DNA from: Rheinheimera sediminis
GTDB taxonomy: Bacteria; Pseudomonadota; Gammaproteobacteria; Enterobacterales; Alteromonadaceae
Direction: 5' to 3'
Length of the DNA: 64,000 bases
Assembly: GCF_004005375.1 (NCBI RefSeq)
Contig: NZ_RZUF01000014.1
Span: 62,001-126,000 of the forward strand
The notes below the pieces were generated by a model, which saw nothing but the letters and a program-made list of their open reading frames with translations, did no database searches and was not told the DNA's origin. Shown piece after piece: positions 46,643 through 55,225 of this stretch (positions within the stretch are counted from its first letter, which is position 1; the number at the start of each line of letters is the position of its first letter). The position numbers were made by a program, and so were the translations under genes.

Positions 46643-46683
46643 AGATGCGCTGCAGTCTCCCTTTCCCTCGCTGCAGCGCATCT
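46643..46683 (+). promoter_or_regulatory. Second hairpin, just before the GH26 ribosome site
   Basis: GATGCGCTGCAG (46644-46655) and CTGCAGCGCATC (46671-46682) form a perfect 12-bp stem, 13 with the flanking A-T, around a pyrimidine-rich 15-nt loop. The GAGG site of the GH26 gene begins about 6 nt later. A 5' stabiliser or processing hairpin is plausible. Confidence 0.6.
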
Positions 46684-46699
46684 GTTTTGAGGACTCTCC

Positions 46700-48643
46700 A
46701 TGAATCTAACACATAGAGTAACAGCGTTAGTGCTCAGTCTGAGCCTGTCTGTTTTCACTGCTCAACCTTTAAGCGCCCAACCTTTAACCGCAGCTGACCC
46801 TGAACTGACAGCACAAGGCCGCTCCTTGCTGCAGTATTTGCATCAACAGCAGGGCAAGGGCATTTTATTTGGCCAGCAGCACGCCAGCACCAAAGTGCTG
46901 AGTAAAAAATTCGACGCCAAAGCCCATTCTGATATCGCCAGCCTAACAGGGCAGATGCCTGCCATTTATGGCTGGGATACTTTATCTATTATTCAGCCAA
47001 AACCCGAAGGGGATATCAGCGCTGCTGTTAAGGCCGCATACAGAGCTGGCGGTATTATTACCATCAGTACTCACTTTTATAACCCTGTGACAGGAGGGGA
47101 CTTTTGGGACACCCAACCTGCGGTGGCGCAAATACTGCCAGGTGGCAGTTTTCATCAGAAATTTACAGCTGAATTGGATCAGGTGGCTGACTGGGCTCAT
47201 CAGCTCAAAGCGGATGATGGCAGCTTCATTCCGGTGATCTTCCGTGTGCTGCACGAAAACACCGGCAGCTGGTTTTGGTGGGGGGCAGCACAAAGCAGCC
47301 CTGAACAATACAAAGCTTTGTTTCGCTTTATTGTTGATTACCTGCGGCTGGAAAAAGGCGTACACAATTTTTTGTATGCCTATTCACCTGCTTCAGGTTT
47401 TGCCGGCGATAAAGCAGCTTTTGCCGAGCGTTATCCGGGCGATGCTTATGTCGATGTGCTGGGGTTTGACGATTACCAGCACGGCGATACAGAGGCTTGG
47501 ATCCAGTCTGTGGTTGCCACCAGCCGGACTTTAGTGGAATTTGCCAAAGAAAGAGGCAAAGTCGCGGCCTTAACCGAATTTGGTCAGGGTAAGCCTAATG
47601 AAGCCAAAGCTGGTTTTTACCTGCCTTTGTTGCAGGCTTTAAAGGCTGACCCTCTGGCTTCGCAGCTGGTTTACATGATGACCTGGGCTAATTTTACTGC
47701 TGAGCACAGTTATGTTCCTCTGTCGACTGAGCCTGCAGTGCGGGTTGATGATTTTAAAGCTTTTGCCGCCCAGCCTTATCTGCTACTGGCAAATAAACTA
47801 CCAGCCACTTTGTATCAGCAGGATGTCGTGGTAGCCCCAGCGGCTGAACAACTGGTGTTGATGTCGCCTTTGGCCTGGCAGCCAGTACAGCGCAAGGTAC
47901 TGGTGCAACTGAAGGTACAATCTGCTCAGCCCGTCAAACAAGTCACAGTGCGGGCTCAGGGCAAGAGCTGGCCTTTGCAGCAACAAAAGTGGTACTGGAT
48001 TGCAGAGCTGCCGCTGGATCAGTTGTCGTTTCAGCAACTGCCCTTGCAGTTGGAGTTCCATGCTGACCTGAAAAACGGTCAGCTTCTGACTGAAAAACTG
48101 CCCTTGTTACCGGCTCAGCCACAGCCTGATGCCACAACGCTGTTTGATCCCAACTGGTCCAGAGGCTTTTCGCAGCGCTTACAGCAACTGATCGCTGGCA
48201 CTGGCGATGGCGTGCAGGTTGAGGCACTTTGTACTGCGTCAAACGACTGTGTATTGCAAGCCAGGTACAAGTTGCATCCAGCTGGCCATACCGGCTTACG
48301 TTATATGCCACAACAGCCTGTTATGCTGGCGGCGGGCCGGCACCTGAGCTTCTATCTGCAACCTGATCAAAAGATGCAGCGTCTGGCGCTGGAACTGTTC
48401 AGTGCTGGAAAAAGTTACTACCAGAGCGTGGATCTCAGCCAGTGGCCTGTACAGCCCGGAACTGAGTTCAGGCAAGGCCAGGACGTGAAGCTTGAACTAC
48501 AGAAGTTTTGTAATCAGCAGCAGTGTTTTAGCGGTGGAGAGCTTAGTCAGCTGGCGGTGTTTATCCATGCAGCGGACCCGGCTTTGGCAAACCAGACCTT
48601 ATCGGGCCAGATGAAACTGGGAGCCATTCGGCTGCTGCCTTGA
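46700..48643 (+). CDS. GH26 beta-mannanase, secreted
   Basis: This is a 647-residue glycoside hydrolase family 26 endo-beta-1,4-mannanase. A signal peptide ends near residue 26 (LSAQP). The catalytic domain spans about 35-360: GWDTLSIIQP, the acid/base Glu at residue 186 in VLHENTGSWFWWG, and the nucleophile Glu at residue 293 in LTEFGQGK. The following WANF/EHSYVPL segment is also typical. Residues about 380-640 form beta-rich domains that look like carbohydrate-binding or Ig-like modules. It cleaves internal mannosidic bonds of mannan/galactomannan. Convergent with the GH5 gene, with only 14 nt between stops. Confidence 0.92.
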   Translation: MNLTHRVTALVLSLSLSVFTAQPLSAQPLTAADPELTAQGRSLLQYLHQQQGKGILFGQQHASTKVLSKKFDAKAHSDIASLTGQMPAIYGWDTLSIIQPKPEGDISAAVKAAYRAGGIITISTHFYNPVTGGDFWDTQPAVAQILPGGSFHQKFTAELDQVADWAHQLKADDGSFIPVIFRVLHENTGSWFWWGAAQSSPEQYKALFRFIVDYLRLEKGVHNFLYAYSPASGFAGDKAAFAERYPGDAYVDVLGFDDYQHGDTEAWIQSVVATSRTLVEFAKERGKVAALTEFGQGKPNEAKAGFYLPLLQALKADPLASQLVYMMTWANFTAEHSYVPLSTEPAVRVDDFKAFAAQPYLLLANKLPATLYQQDVVVAPAAEQLVLMSPLAWQPVQRKVLVQLKVQSAQPVKQVTVRAQGKSWPLQQQKWYWIAELPLDQLSFQQLPLQLEFHADLKNGQLLTEKLPLLPAQPQPDATTLFDPNWSRGFSQRLQQLIAGTGDGVQVEALCTASNDCVLQARYKLHPAGHTGLRYMPQQPVMLAAGRHLSFYLQPDQKMQRLALELFSAGKSYYQSVDLSQWPVQPGTEFRQGQDVKLELQKFCNQQQCFSGGELSQLAVFIHAADPALANQTLSGQMKLGAIRLLP

Positions 48644-48657
48644 CTCCCGCTTGCTGC

Positions 48658-49893
48658 TTATTTGAATGCGCTGCTGCCTGACATCAGCGCATTCAGGGCT
48701 TGTTGATCCAGTACTTTGTTTTGGCGCCTGTCCAGCAAAGAACCAGTGTCCCAGTAAAAGGGCACTAGGCCATGTGCTATGGCGCTTTTGGTCACGTAGT
48801 TAAAATAGTGAGCCCTGCTATTGAGGTGGCGTGTTCGCTCGTCACCTGTCAGCTTACCGCGGATGTCAGCACCAAACTCGCCCAAAATAACGGGTATGCC
48901 TGCGTCTACAAATTGTTTTTTCACAGAGCTAAACATCTGATCGACGTAGTCTTCATCTGTGCTGGCGTTGCGTTCAGAATCGTTGTCAGACATAAAGTCT
49001 TTACCCCAGTAGTAGGCCGCTTTGCCCCAGGATGCATCGTCAGCCATCAGGGTGAAGTTATAGGGGCTGTAATAGTGTAGCTCCAGCATCATGCGATCTT
49101 TAGTTGGATCTTCAGGAAGCTGATGCATCCAGTTGCGGGTTTTTTCGATATCAGTGGACGGTCCTTGCACCACCAAAGTCCGGTAGCTGTTTTTGCCGCC
49201 TGTGGCCCGGACTGTATCAATAAAGGTCTGGTGATAAGACAACAGCACCGCCATCTGCTCAGCGTTTTCGGCATGTGGCTCGTTGGCGCTGGCAAAGATC
49301 AGACGCTCGTCAAAATCACGCAATAAAGTAGCGATTTGTTGCCAGTAGGCTTTTTGGCGGGCATTCACCTGCTGCTGTTTTTCAGGCGTTACATTGCGCT
49401 CCAGCCAACCACCATCCCAGTGAATATTCACCAGCACATACAAGTCGTTATCGATGCAGTACTGCACCACCTGTTTAATGCGATTTTGCCAGGCTGGATC
49501 GATAGCGGCAGTGCTCTGATCTGCATATTGGTCCCAGGACACAGGTAAACGTATCGCATTAAAACCAGATTTTTTTGCCAGGGCGATAAAGTCGGCTGTA
49601 ATGGCTGGGTTGCCCCAGGATTTTTCCCCCTGGTTGCCAACAGCCTCCAGCGTATTGCCTTTATTCAGTCCTATCCGGATACGGCTGGCCAGTTCTCTGG
49701 CAGTACTGCTCATTCCAGTCTTATCCGGCGCTGCTGGATTGGTATTGTAATCCGAAAACTGCTGCTGAACTGAACCAGTGGAAGCAGCGTCCTGCACCGA
49801 AGGGCTGTTGGGGTTGCCACTGCAGGCATGGAGCGAACAGAACGTCAGCAGCAGCACCACATATTTTGCATAGTTGAAAGCAAGTCTAAACAT
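48658..49893 (-). CDS. GH5-family endoglycanase lipoprotein
   Basis: This is a 411-residue lipoprotein (signal ending SLHAC) with a GH5 catalytic domain. Features: IGLNKGNTLEAVG, FNAIRLPVSWDQY, NEP with acid/base Glu at residue 205, ELHYYSPYNFT, and VILGEFGAD with nucleophile Glu at residue 339. The motif pattern is close to cellulase/xyloglucanase-type subfamilies of GH5, so activity on the glucan part of glucomannan is possible; mannanase activity is not excluded. It is last in the five-gene minus-strand operon. Start at ATG 49893 with AAGGA upstream. Confidence 0.83.
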   Translation of the reverse strand: MFRLAFNYAKYVVLLLTFCSLHACSGNPNSPSVQDAASTGSVQQQFSDYNTNPAAPDKTGMSSTARELASRIRIGLNKGNTLEAVGNQGEKSWGNPAITADFIALAKKSGFNAIRLPVSWDQYADQSTAAIDPAWQNRIKQVVQYCIDNDLYVLVNIHWDGGWLERNVTPEKQQQVNARQKAYWQQIATLLRDFDERLIFASANEPHAENAEQMAVLLSYHQTFIDTVRATGGKNSYRTLVVQGPSTDIEKTRNWMHQLPEDPTKDRMMLELHYYSPYNFTLMADDASWGKAAYYWGKDFMSDNDSERNASTDEDYVDQMFSSVKKQFVDAGIPVILGEFGADIRGKLTGDERTRHLNSRAHYFNYVTKSAIAHGLVPFYWDTGSLLDRRQNKVLDQQALNALMSGSSAFK

Positions 49894-49925
49894 CTGATTA
49901 TCCTTAAATCCAGTAATCCTCACAG

Positions 49926-49975
49926 TGGGGTCAGGCAGCGTGGTGCCAGACCCCTAGCCAGACCCCTTAACCCCA
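49926..49975. repeat. Palindromic GGGGTCAGGC element inside the glycosidase operon
   Basis: GGGGTCAGGCA (49927-49937) pairs imperfectly with TGCCAGACCCC (49944-49954), and GCCAGACCCC repeats at 49957-49966. It lies in the 86-nt gap between the GH3 and terminal GH5 genes and may lower expression of the latter. Confidence 0.5.
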
Positions 49976-49979
49976 CAAC

Positions 49980-52502
49980 TTAAAGCGCTGCGCAGTTTTT
50001 ATCTGCTTTATGGGTTTTGCTCAGCTCAACATCAGCAAAACTTAGCTTTAAACTACCGCTGCTTTGCAAACCAAAAGGTTCCAGCACCAGTTTAAACAGC
50101 GCTGCAGGCGGCTGGGCTAAACCAAAATCCGAGCCTGCGTCCGGGAAACAGTTCAGCGCTACCGCAAAATCTTGCCAGCCTTTACCGGCGCGTTGCTTAA
50201 GCTCAGCCGTGATATCCACTTTTGATAAGCAGGAAGGGCCACAGCCTATAGCGACAAAAGCTGCAGCAGTTGGGGCTGCGCTGACATTCAGTTTAAATTT
50301 CAGCACAGCGCCGTCACGCCAGTAGGCAGATAAATCCTGACGGTTTTGACTGGCCAGCATCACTGCGCCTAACCCTTTGCCATTCCAACTGACTTCGCGG
50401 GCATCTTCCTGCACCTGATAATCCACAGCTTTGACACTAATGGAATCGACACTGATGCTTTGGCCTGTCATTAAAGCTCTGTTATTTTCCGAGCCTATCA
50501 CTTGCACTTGCCATGGCGCTAAAGGCCGGCGCTTAAATAACGCCAGTTGATCTTGTGACACTTTGGCTTTTGGCATCACTTCAGGCAAAGCTGTGCTGAG
50601 CTTGTCCTGTTCGCCGTAACTCAAGCCATAGCCATAGGCGAATAGCGGCTGGTAGTTGGCGTCAGCTTTATTCAGCACCAGTTGCTCCACTGTAGCTGGC
50701 CAGGAGAACGACAACTTGCCTTTGACAGGGTAAGGCACTGAACCATCTTTGGCTTTGAAGATCACATCGGCCACACCAGCACCTTCGGTACCAGGTTGCC
50801 AGGCCACCATAAAGGCGTCTGCTGCGTTCAGTTCACGGTTCAGCCATAAAGGCCTGCCTGTAATAAACAAAGCAACCACAGGAATACCCTGAGCTTTAAG
50901 TTGCTTCAGTAATTTGAGGTCTGTGTCGTCGCCGTTTTTATACAGCAGATTCTGGGTGTCACCCTGCATTTCGGCATAAGGTTCTTCACCAAAGACCACG
51001 ACTGCGACGTCAGGTTTTTGTTTAAAGCTGGCGTCTTTACTTAACTCGATTTGACCCCCAGCTGCAGTCACAGCAGCGGCCATGCCCTGATAAATAGAAG
51101 TAGCGCCCGGGAAATCGCTGTTGCTGTTGCCTGTGCCTTGCCAGCTTAAACTCCAGCCTGCGGTTTGTTTGCCTATATTGTCTGCGCCATCTCCTGTCAG
51201 CAGGATTTTAGCTTGTGGTGCTAAAGGCAATAACTGCCCTTGGTTTTTCAGTAACACCAAAGACTCACGCACCGCCTGACGAGCAACAGCTCTGTGCTCA
51301 GCCGATCCTATCAGTTGCTGCTGGCCTGCCAGGGCTCGGCTGGACGGTAAGCCTTTGTTAAATAAACCTGAGCGGAACTTGACTCGCAAAATACGCCGCA
51401 CAGCATCATCCAGTCGTGCCGCTGGAATTTCACCTGATTTCACCTGAGCCAGGGTATTGGCATACAGCTCTTTCCAGTTGGCATTAGGTGCCATCAGAAT
51501 ATCGACACCGGCATTGATAGAAGCCGGGCAGCTGACTGGGCTACAGCCGCTGACAAAACTATGGCCGTCCCAGTCACCTATCACCAGACCGTCGAAAGCC
51601 ATCTGGTTTTTCAGCACTTCGGTTAACAGATAGCGGTGACCATGCAAACGCTCCCCTTGCCAGCTGTTAAAAGACGCCATAATGGACTGCACACCAGCTG
51701 CTATAGCGCTGTAGTAACCAGCGGCATGGCGCTCGCGCAATTGCTGCTCGCCGATCACCGCATCACCGCGGTCTATGCCATCCAAGGTAGCGCCATCACC
51801 AATAAAATGTTTAGCGGTCGAAATCACCTGGCCAGCGCCAAACCAGCCAATGCTGTTGGCTTTGCCTTGCAAACCTTCCACTAAAGCGGCGGCATAAGAG
51901 GCCACCAGCTCTGGCTGCTCCGCATAAGACTCGTAAGTGCGGCCCCATCTGTCATCCTGCGCCACGGCCACTGTAGGAGCAAAGTTCCAGTCCAGCCCCG
52001 TAGCTGCAAGTTCTGCCGCTGTGGCTGCACCAATTTTCCGGATCAGTTCAGGGTTGCGTGTCGCACCTAAGGCAATATTGTGCGGGTATAAAGTGGCGCC
52101 ATACAAGTTACCAACACCGTGCACAGCATCCGTGCCCCAGGCAATAGGAATGGCAGCAAAACCATCGGAAGCATCCATGGAAGCCTGATAATAGGAATCG
52201 GCCATCTTCACCCAGTCGCTGGCTTTATGCTGTTTGATGCCTTGTGGTACTGAGCCGCCGCCATTCAGTACTGAGCCAATATGAAATTTGCGAACATCAG
52301 CCGGCGTCAGATGTTTAATTTCCGGCTGGATCAGCTGGCCGACTTTTTCTTCAGCCGTCATTTTACCCAGCAGCTGATTAATTTTTTGTTCCAGCGCCGG
52401 ATCCGCTTTCAGTGGCGACTGGGCTTTTGGCCAGCTGTCTGCCGCCTGCGATGCTGTGGCGGCCAAAGCCACTAAGCTCAGCAACAGCGAAGTTCTGTTC
52501 AT
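49980..52502 (-). CDS. GH3 beta-glycosidase, exported (exo-1,4-beta-glucosidase type)
   Basis: This is an 840-residue family 3 glycoside hydrolase with a signal peptide (LLLSLVALAATASQAAD). The N-terminal barrel has WGTDAVHGVGNLYGATLYPHN, KHFIGDGATLDGIDRGD and the nucleophile Asp at residue 310 in VIGDWDGH. The second domain has FGEEPYAEMQGD and a C-terminal Exop-type extension (from about 680) with GKGLGAVML. It would trim beta-glucosyl (or mannosyl) ends from oligosaccharides in the periplasm. Family members of this layout are mostly beta-glucosidases, which suits glucomannan. Strong AAGGA site; 23 nt after the preceding GH5 gene. Confidence 0.88.
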   Translation of the reverse strand: MNRTSLLLSLVALAATASQAADSWPKAQSPLKADPALEQKINQLLGKMTAEEKVGQLIQPEIKHLTPADVRKFHIGSVLNGGGSVPQGIKQHKASDWVKMADSYYQASMDASDGFAAIPIAWGTDAVHGVGNLYGATLYPHNIALGATRNPELIRKIGAATAAELAATGLDWNFAPTVAVAQDDRWGRTYESYAEQPELVASYAAALVEGLQGKANSIGWFGAGQVISTAKHFIGDGATLDGIDRGDAVIGEQQLRERHAAGYYSAIAAGVQSIMASFNSWQGERLHGHRYLLTEVLKNQMAFDGLVIGDWDGHSFVSGCSPVSCPASINAGVDILMAPNANWKELYANTLAQVKSGEIPAARLDDAVRRILRVKFRSGLFNKGLPSSRALAGQQQLIGSAEHRAVARQAVRESLVLLKNQGQLLPLAPQAKILLTGDGADNIGKQTAGWSLSWQGTGNSNSDFPGATSIYQGMAAAVTAAGGQIELSKDASFKQKPDVAVVVFGEEPYAEMQGDTQNLLYKNGDDTDLKLLKQLKAQGIPVVALFITGRPLWLNRELNAADAFMVAWQPGTEGAGVADVIFKAKDGSVPYPVKGKLSFSWPATVEQLVLNKADANYQPLFAYGYGLSYGEQDKLSTALPEVMPKAKVSQDQLALFKRRPLAPWQVQVIGSENNRALMTGQSISVDSISVKAVDYQVQEDAREVSWNGKGLGAVMLASQNRQDLSAYWRDGAVLKFKLNVSAAPTAAAFVAIGCGPSCLSKVDITAELKQRAGKGWQDFAVALNCFPDAGSDFGLAQPPAALFKLVLEPFGLQSSGSLKLSFADVELSKTHKADKNCAAL

Positions 52503-52525
52503 CTTATATATCCTTGTTACTTTTA

Positions 52526-54001
52526 TTAGAGTGCTGCAGCGCTGGTCCAGCTTTGGATGTTGGACTGTGCTGACTGGCCTGTTTCGTTCACCGCTATCAC
52601 ACGGTAATACACTGGGCCTTGTTGTTTTAATGCAGTCGGATCGGAAAAAATCCTATCTTTGGCCGGGTCAAACGGCAGTTTGGCATTTGAGACTTTGTCA
52701 GCTAATAGCTGCCATGGTCCTTGTGCTGAACTGGCTCTTTCGATGCGGTAATAGCGGGCTACAGCGGCGCCCAGCCATTGGATATTCATAGGATCTGTAA
52801 TGGCTCTGAGCTTAGGCGCCAAAGGCAGAGGTAAAGCATCAGGTTTAGCCTTGCCCGCCAACCTGGCTTGCGCCTGGCGGACTAAATTTACGACCTGTTG
52901 CTCATCATTAAAAGCAGCCTCCGCAAAACCAGGCAAACGGTAGCTGTAATGACCTGTGTATTCTTTGTGGTAATAAAAACCACCATTGTGGCGCTGACCA
53001 CGCCAGCCCCAGACAAAAACGCCTGCTGTTTTCGCGCCTTTCACTTCACTCTGCACCGCCGCCTGCAGAATAGCAGCGATATTTTTGCTGTCGGTTAAGC
53101 CAAATTCACCAATCAGATACACCTTTTTCCCGCCAATAGCCGCCAGATCTTTGCTCACTTGCTCTGGGTTGTTATTGTTGTTGGTGGTGTAAAAATGGTT
53201 GGAGATAATATCGACTTGCGGGTTGGTCAGAGACTCTGGAATAATCTTTAAATAAGTGCCGTCGACCGTTAGCTGATGAGGCGCATATTTTTTGATTTGA
53301 GCCACAGTTTTTTGCACAAATTCAGCTGTGCTGTCTTTCAGTTCATTGCCGGTTTCCCAGGCCATAATGGCTTTTTCTTCCGCATACAAACGGCCCGTGA
53401 TGCTGTTTTTGCGCTGGATCACCTGACGGATAATATCCAGATAGGCCTGATAAGTACGGCTGTCTGTACGGTAAAAATCATCGGCCGTTTCGCCATAAAA
53501 AGCCGCTAACTGAGCCCGGCCACCCCACCAGTCCCAGTGGTCGATAAAAGGTAAAATAAGCCGGATTTGATACTGTTCAGCCAGCGCTATCATGCGGTCA
53601 TACACCAGCATGGCTTTTTCGTTCAGCACAGGCATGCCGCCTGCAGTGGCCGGTGGCAAAATATGAGTTTCACGGCCACAGGCGGCATCGGCCGGATGCG
53701 CCACAGACAGCACATAAATCCGCATGGCTTTATGGCCAGTAAAACTTAAGGCTTGAAACCAGTTTTCCTGCTCTTCAGCCGTAGGCCAGTTAAAGTATTG
53801 GCCCCAGCCCCGTGGGTCGGCAGCGCAAACACCACGGGCATCGTCTTCTAATCGATGCAGCTCAGGCGCATGCAAGCCGGCAAATCGGAATTCTTCTGTA
53901 CCATCCAGTAATTGGTGACCCTGACGGCTGATAAAGTGGTCAAAAGCTACGACAGGACTGGTACTGATACACAACAGCAGACTGATCAACCAACGATGCA
54001 T
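52526..54001 (-). CDS. GH5 mannan-active hydrolase (mannanase/mannosidase), exported
   Basis: This is a 491-residue protein with a signal peptide (LLCISTSPVVAF). It has a GH5 mannanase-like barrel: RFAGLHAPELH, MRIYVLSVAHP, LPFIDHWDWWGG, AWETGNEL with acid/base Glu at residue 220, and LIGEFGL with nucleophile Glu at residue 299. Residues about 395-485 form an FN3-like domain (YYRIERASSAQGPWQLL). The sequence resembles the branch containing exo-acting beta-mannosidases such as that of Cellvibrio mixtus, but endo activity is equally possible. Third gene of the operon, 27 nt after the AGE epimerase gene, with AAGGAG upstream. Confidence 0.82.
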   Translation of the reverse strand: MHRWLISLLLCISTSPVVAFDHFISRQGHQLLDGTEEFRFAGLHAPELHRLEDDARGVCAADPRGWGQYFNWPTAEEQENWFQALSFTGHKAMRIYVLSVAHPADAACGRETHILPPATAGGMPVLNEKAMLVYDRMIALAEQYQIRLILPFIDHWDWWGGRAQLAAFYGETADDFYRTDSRTYQAYLDIIRQVIQRKNSITGRLYAEEKAIMAWETGNELKDSTAEFVQKTVAQIKKYAPHQLTVDGTYLKIIPESLTNPQVDIISNHFYTTNNNNNPEQVSKDLAAIGGKKVYLIGEFGLTDSKNIAAILQAAVQSEVKGAKTAGVFVWGWRGQRHNGGFYYHKEYTGHYSYRLPGFAEAAFNDEQQVVNLVRQAQARLAGKAKPDALPLPLAPKLRAITDPMNIQWLGAAVARYYRIERASSAQGPWQLLADKVSNAKLPFDPAKDRIFSDPTALKQQGPVYYRVIAVNETGQSAQSNIQSWTSAAAL

Positions 54002-54028
54002 GCTTACTCCTTTTTACCATAAGATTGT

Positions 54029-55225
54029 TTAGTGAGATTGCTCCAGCAGCAATGCCGCTTCCATCATGGCGCGACCACTGTGGTAAGGTCCTTTCCAGAA
54101 ACCTACTTTGTAGTGGGTAGCCCGGTCCGGATCCGATGCCGCCAGCCAGTGCCATTCGCCGCCTACAGCGTCTATATGTTCGCGCTGAATATAAGCCCAA
54201 AGCCCTTCAGCCACACTGAAATAGCCGATATCACCCGTTAAACGCCAGGCGGTTAAAAAGCCCACTAAGGCTTCAGCCTGCACCCACCAGCAGCTTTGCT
54301 GGTGCTGCTGTTGCGTGGCCAGATGCCACTCATCGGCCAGATGGCCGTCTGCGCATAAGCCTTGCTGCAAGGCTACATCGGCCATCTGCAGCACCAAAGG
54401 CCGGTATATCTGCAGTAAGCGGTGATCGTCCAAAGCGCGCAGCGCTTCCCAGAGTAACCAGCTGGCTTCAATATCATGGCCATAAGAATAAAAAGGCGAA
54501 TGATCGGCCCAGTCCAGATCCATAAAAAGCCGTAAATGGCCATTGCTGGCATTGACGATACGCTCGGCAAACAGCAGCGTCAGCCGCTCTAACGCTTGCT
54601 GCACTGCAGAGGTTTTATGCTGCAAATACAAAGCGGTATAAGCTTCCAGCACATGCAAATGGGTATTCATGGTTTTAGGATAATTTAAATCTTTGTCGCT
54701 TAAGCGCAAATCCTGCAGTGCCTGCCAGTGTTGTGAAAAGGCCTCCAGGTAACCCAGTTGTTGCTGATCCCAGCTGTATTGCTCCAGCAGCTGAAAATAG
54801 CTTAGTGCTTTATCCAAAGCAGCCTGCTCGCCTGTGGCCTTGTAGTAAGCACACAAGGCATAAATGGCAAAAGACTGGGCGTAGGTTTGTTTTTTACCAT
54901 TGACCAGCTGGCCCTGGGCATCCAACTCCCAAAACACGCCACCTGCAGTTTTGTCGTCAAAATGCTCCAGCAGGTAATGATAAGCCCGGCTTGCCAGCGC
55001 TTTACATTCTGCCGAATCGAGAAAAACGGCGGCTTCGCTGAAAAACCACAAAATACGGGTATTCAGGATAATGCCTTTATTGGCATTGACTTCGACGCTG
55101 CCATCATCATTGATTTGACCATAAAAGCCTCCGGCCGGGTCTACTGCATGATCGGCCCACCAACGCGCAATAGTTGCGCAGTGCGCCCGGCAATGCGGCG
55201 CCGTCAGAGGCAAGGTCTGGATCAT
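54029..55225 (-). CDS. AGE-family epimerase, probable mannobiose/cellobiose 2-epimerase
   Basis: This is a 398-residue cytosolic (alpha/alpha)6-barrel of the N-acylglucosamine 2-epimerase superfamily. Typical blocks: FYGQINDDGS near residue 34, NKGIILNTRILWFFSEA, LYLQHKTSAV preceded by NTHLHVLEAYTALY, YGHDIEASWLLWEAL with its conserved His, and WWVQAEALVGFL. This pattern is that of cellobiose 2-epimerase-type enzymes. Its start overlaps the stop of the GH130 gene (ATGA), the pairing known for mannobiose 2-epimerase plus mannosylglucose phosphorylase in Bacteroides-type mannan catabolism. It would convert mannobiose to mannosyl-glucose. Confidence 0.87.
   Translation of the reverse strand: MIQTLPLTAPHCRAHCATIARWWADHAVDPAGGFYGQINDDGSVEVNANKGIILNTRILWFFSEAAVFLDSAECKALASRAYHYLLEHFDDKTAGGVFWELDAQGQLVNGKKQTYAQSFAIYALCAYYKATGEQAALDKALSYFQLLEQYSWDQQQLGYLEAFSQHWQALQDLRLSDKDLNYPKTMNTHLHVLEAYTALYLQHKTSAVQQALERLTLLFAERIVNASNGHLRLFMDLDWADHSPFYSYGHDIEASWLLWEALRALDDHRLLQIYRPLVLQMADVALQQGLCADGHLADEWHLATQQQHQQSCWWVQAEALVGFLTAWRLTGDIGYFSVAEGLWAYIQREHIDAVGGEWHWLAASDPDRATHYKVGFWKGPYHSGRAMMEAALLLEQSH

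Noticed and set aside
49980-54001. Possibility that the GH3/GH5 group belongs to a cellulose locus instead of mannan
   Set aside because: The same operon begins with GH130 and AGE genes, and GH26 and a further mannanase-type GH5 flank it; glucan activity of single members remains possible for glucomannan.
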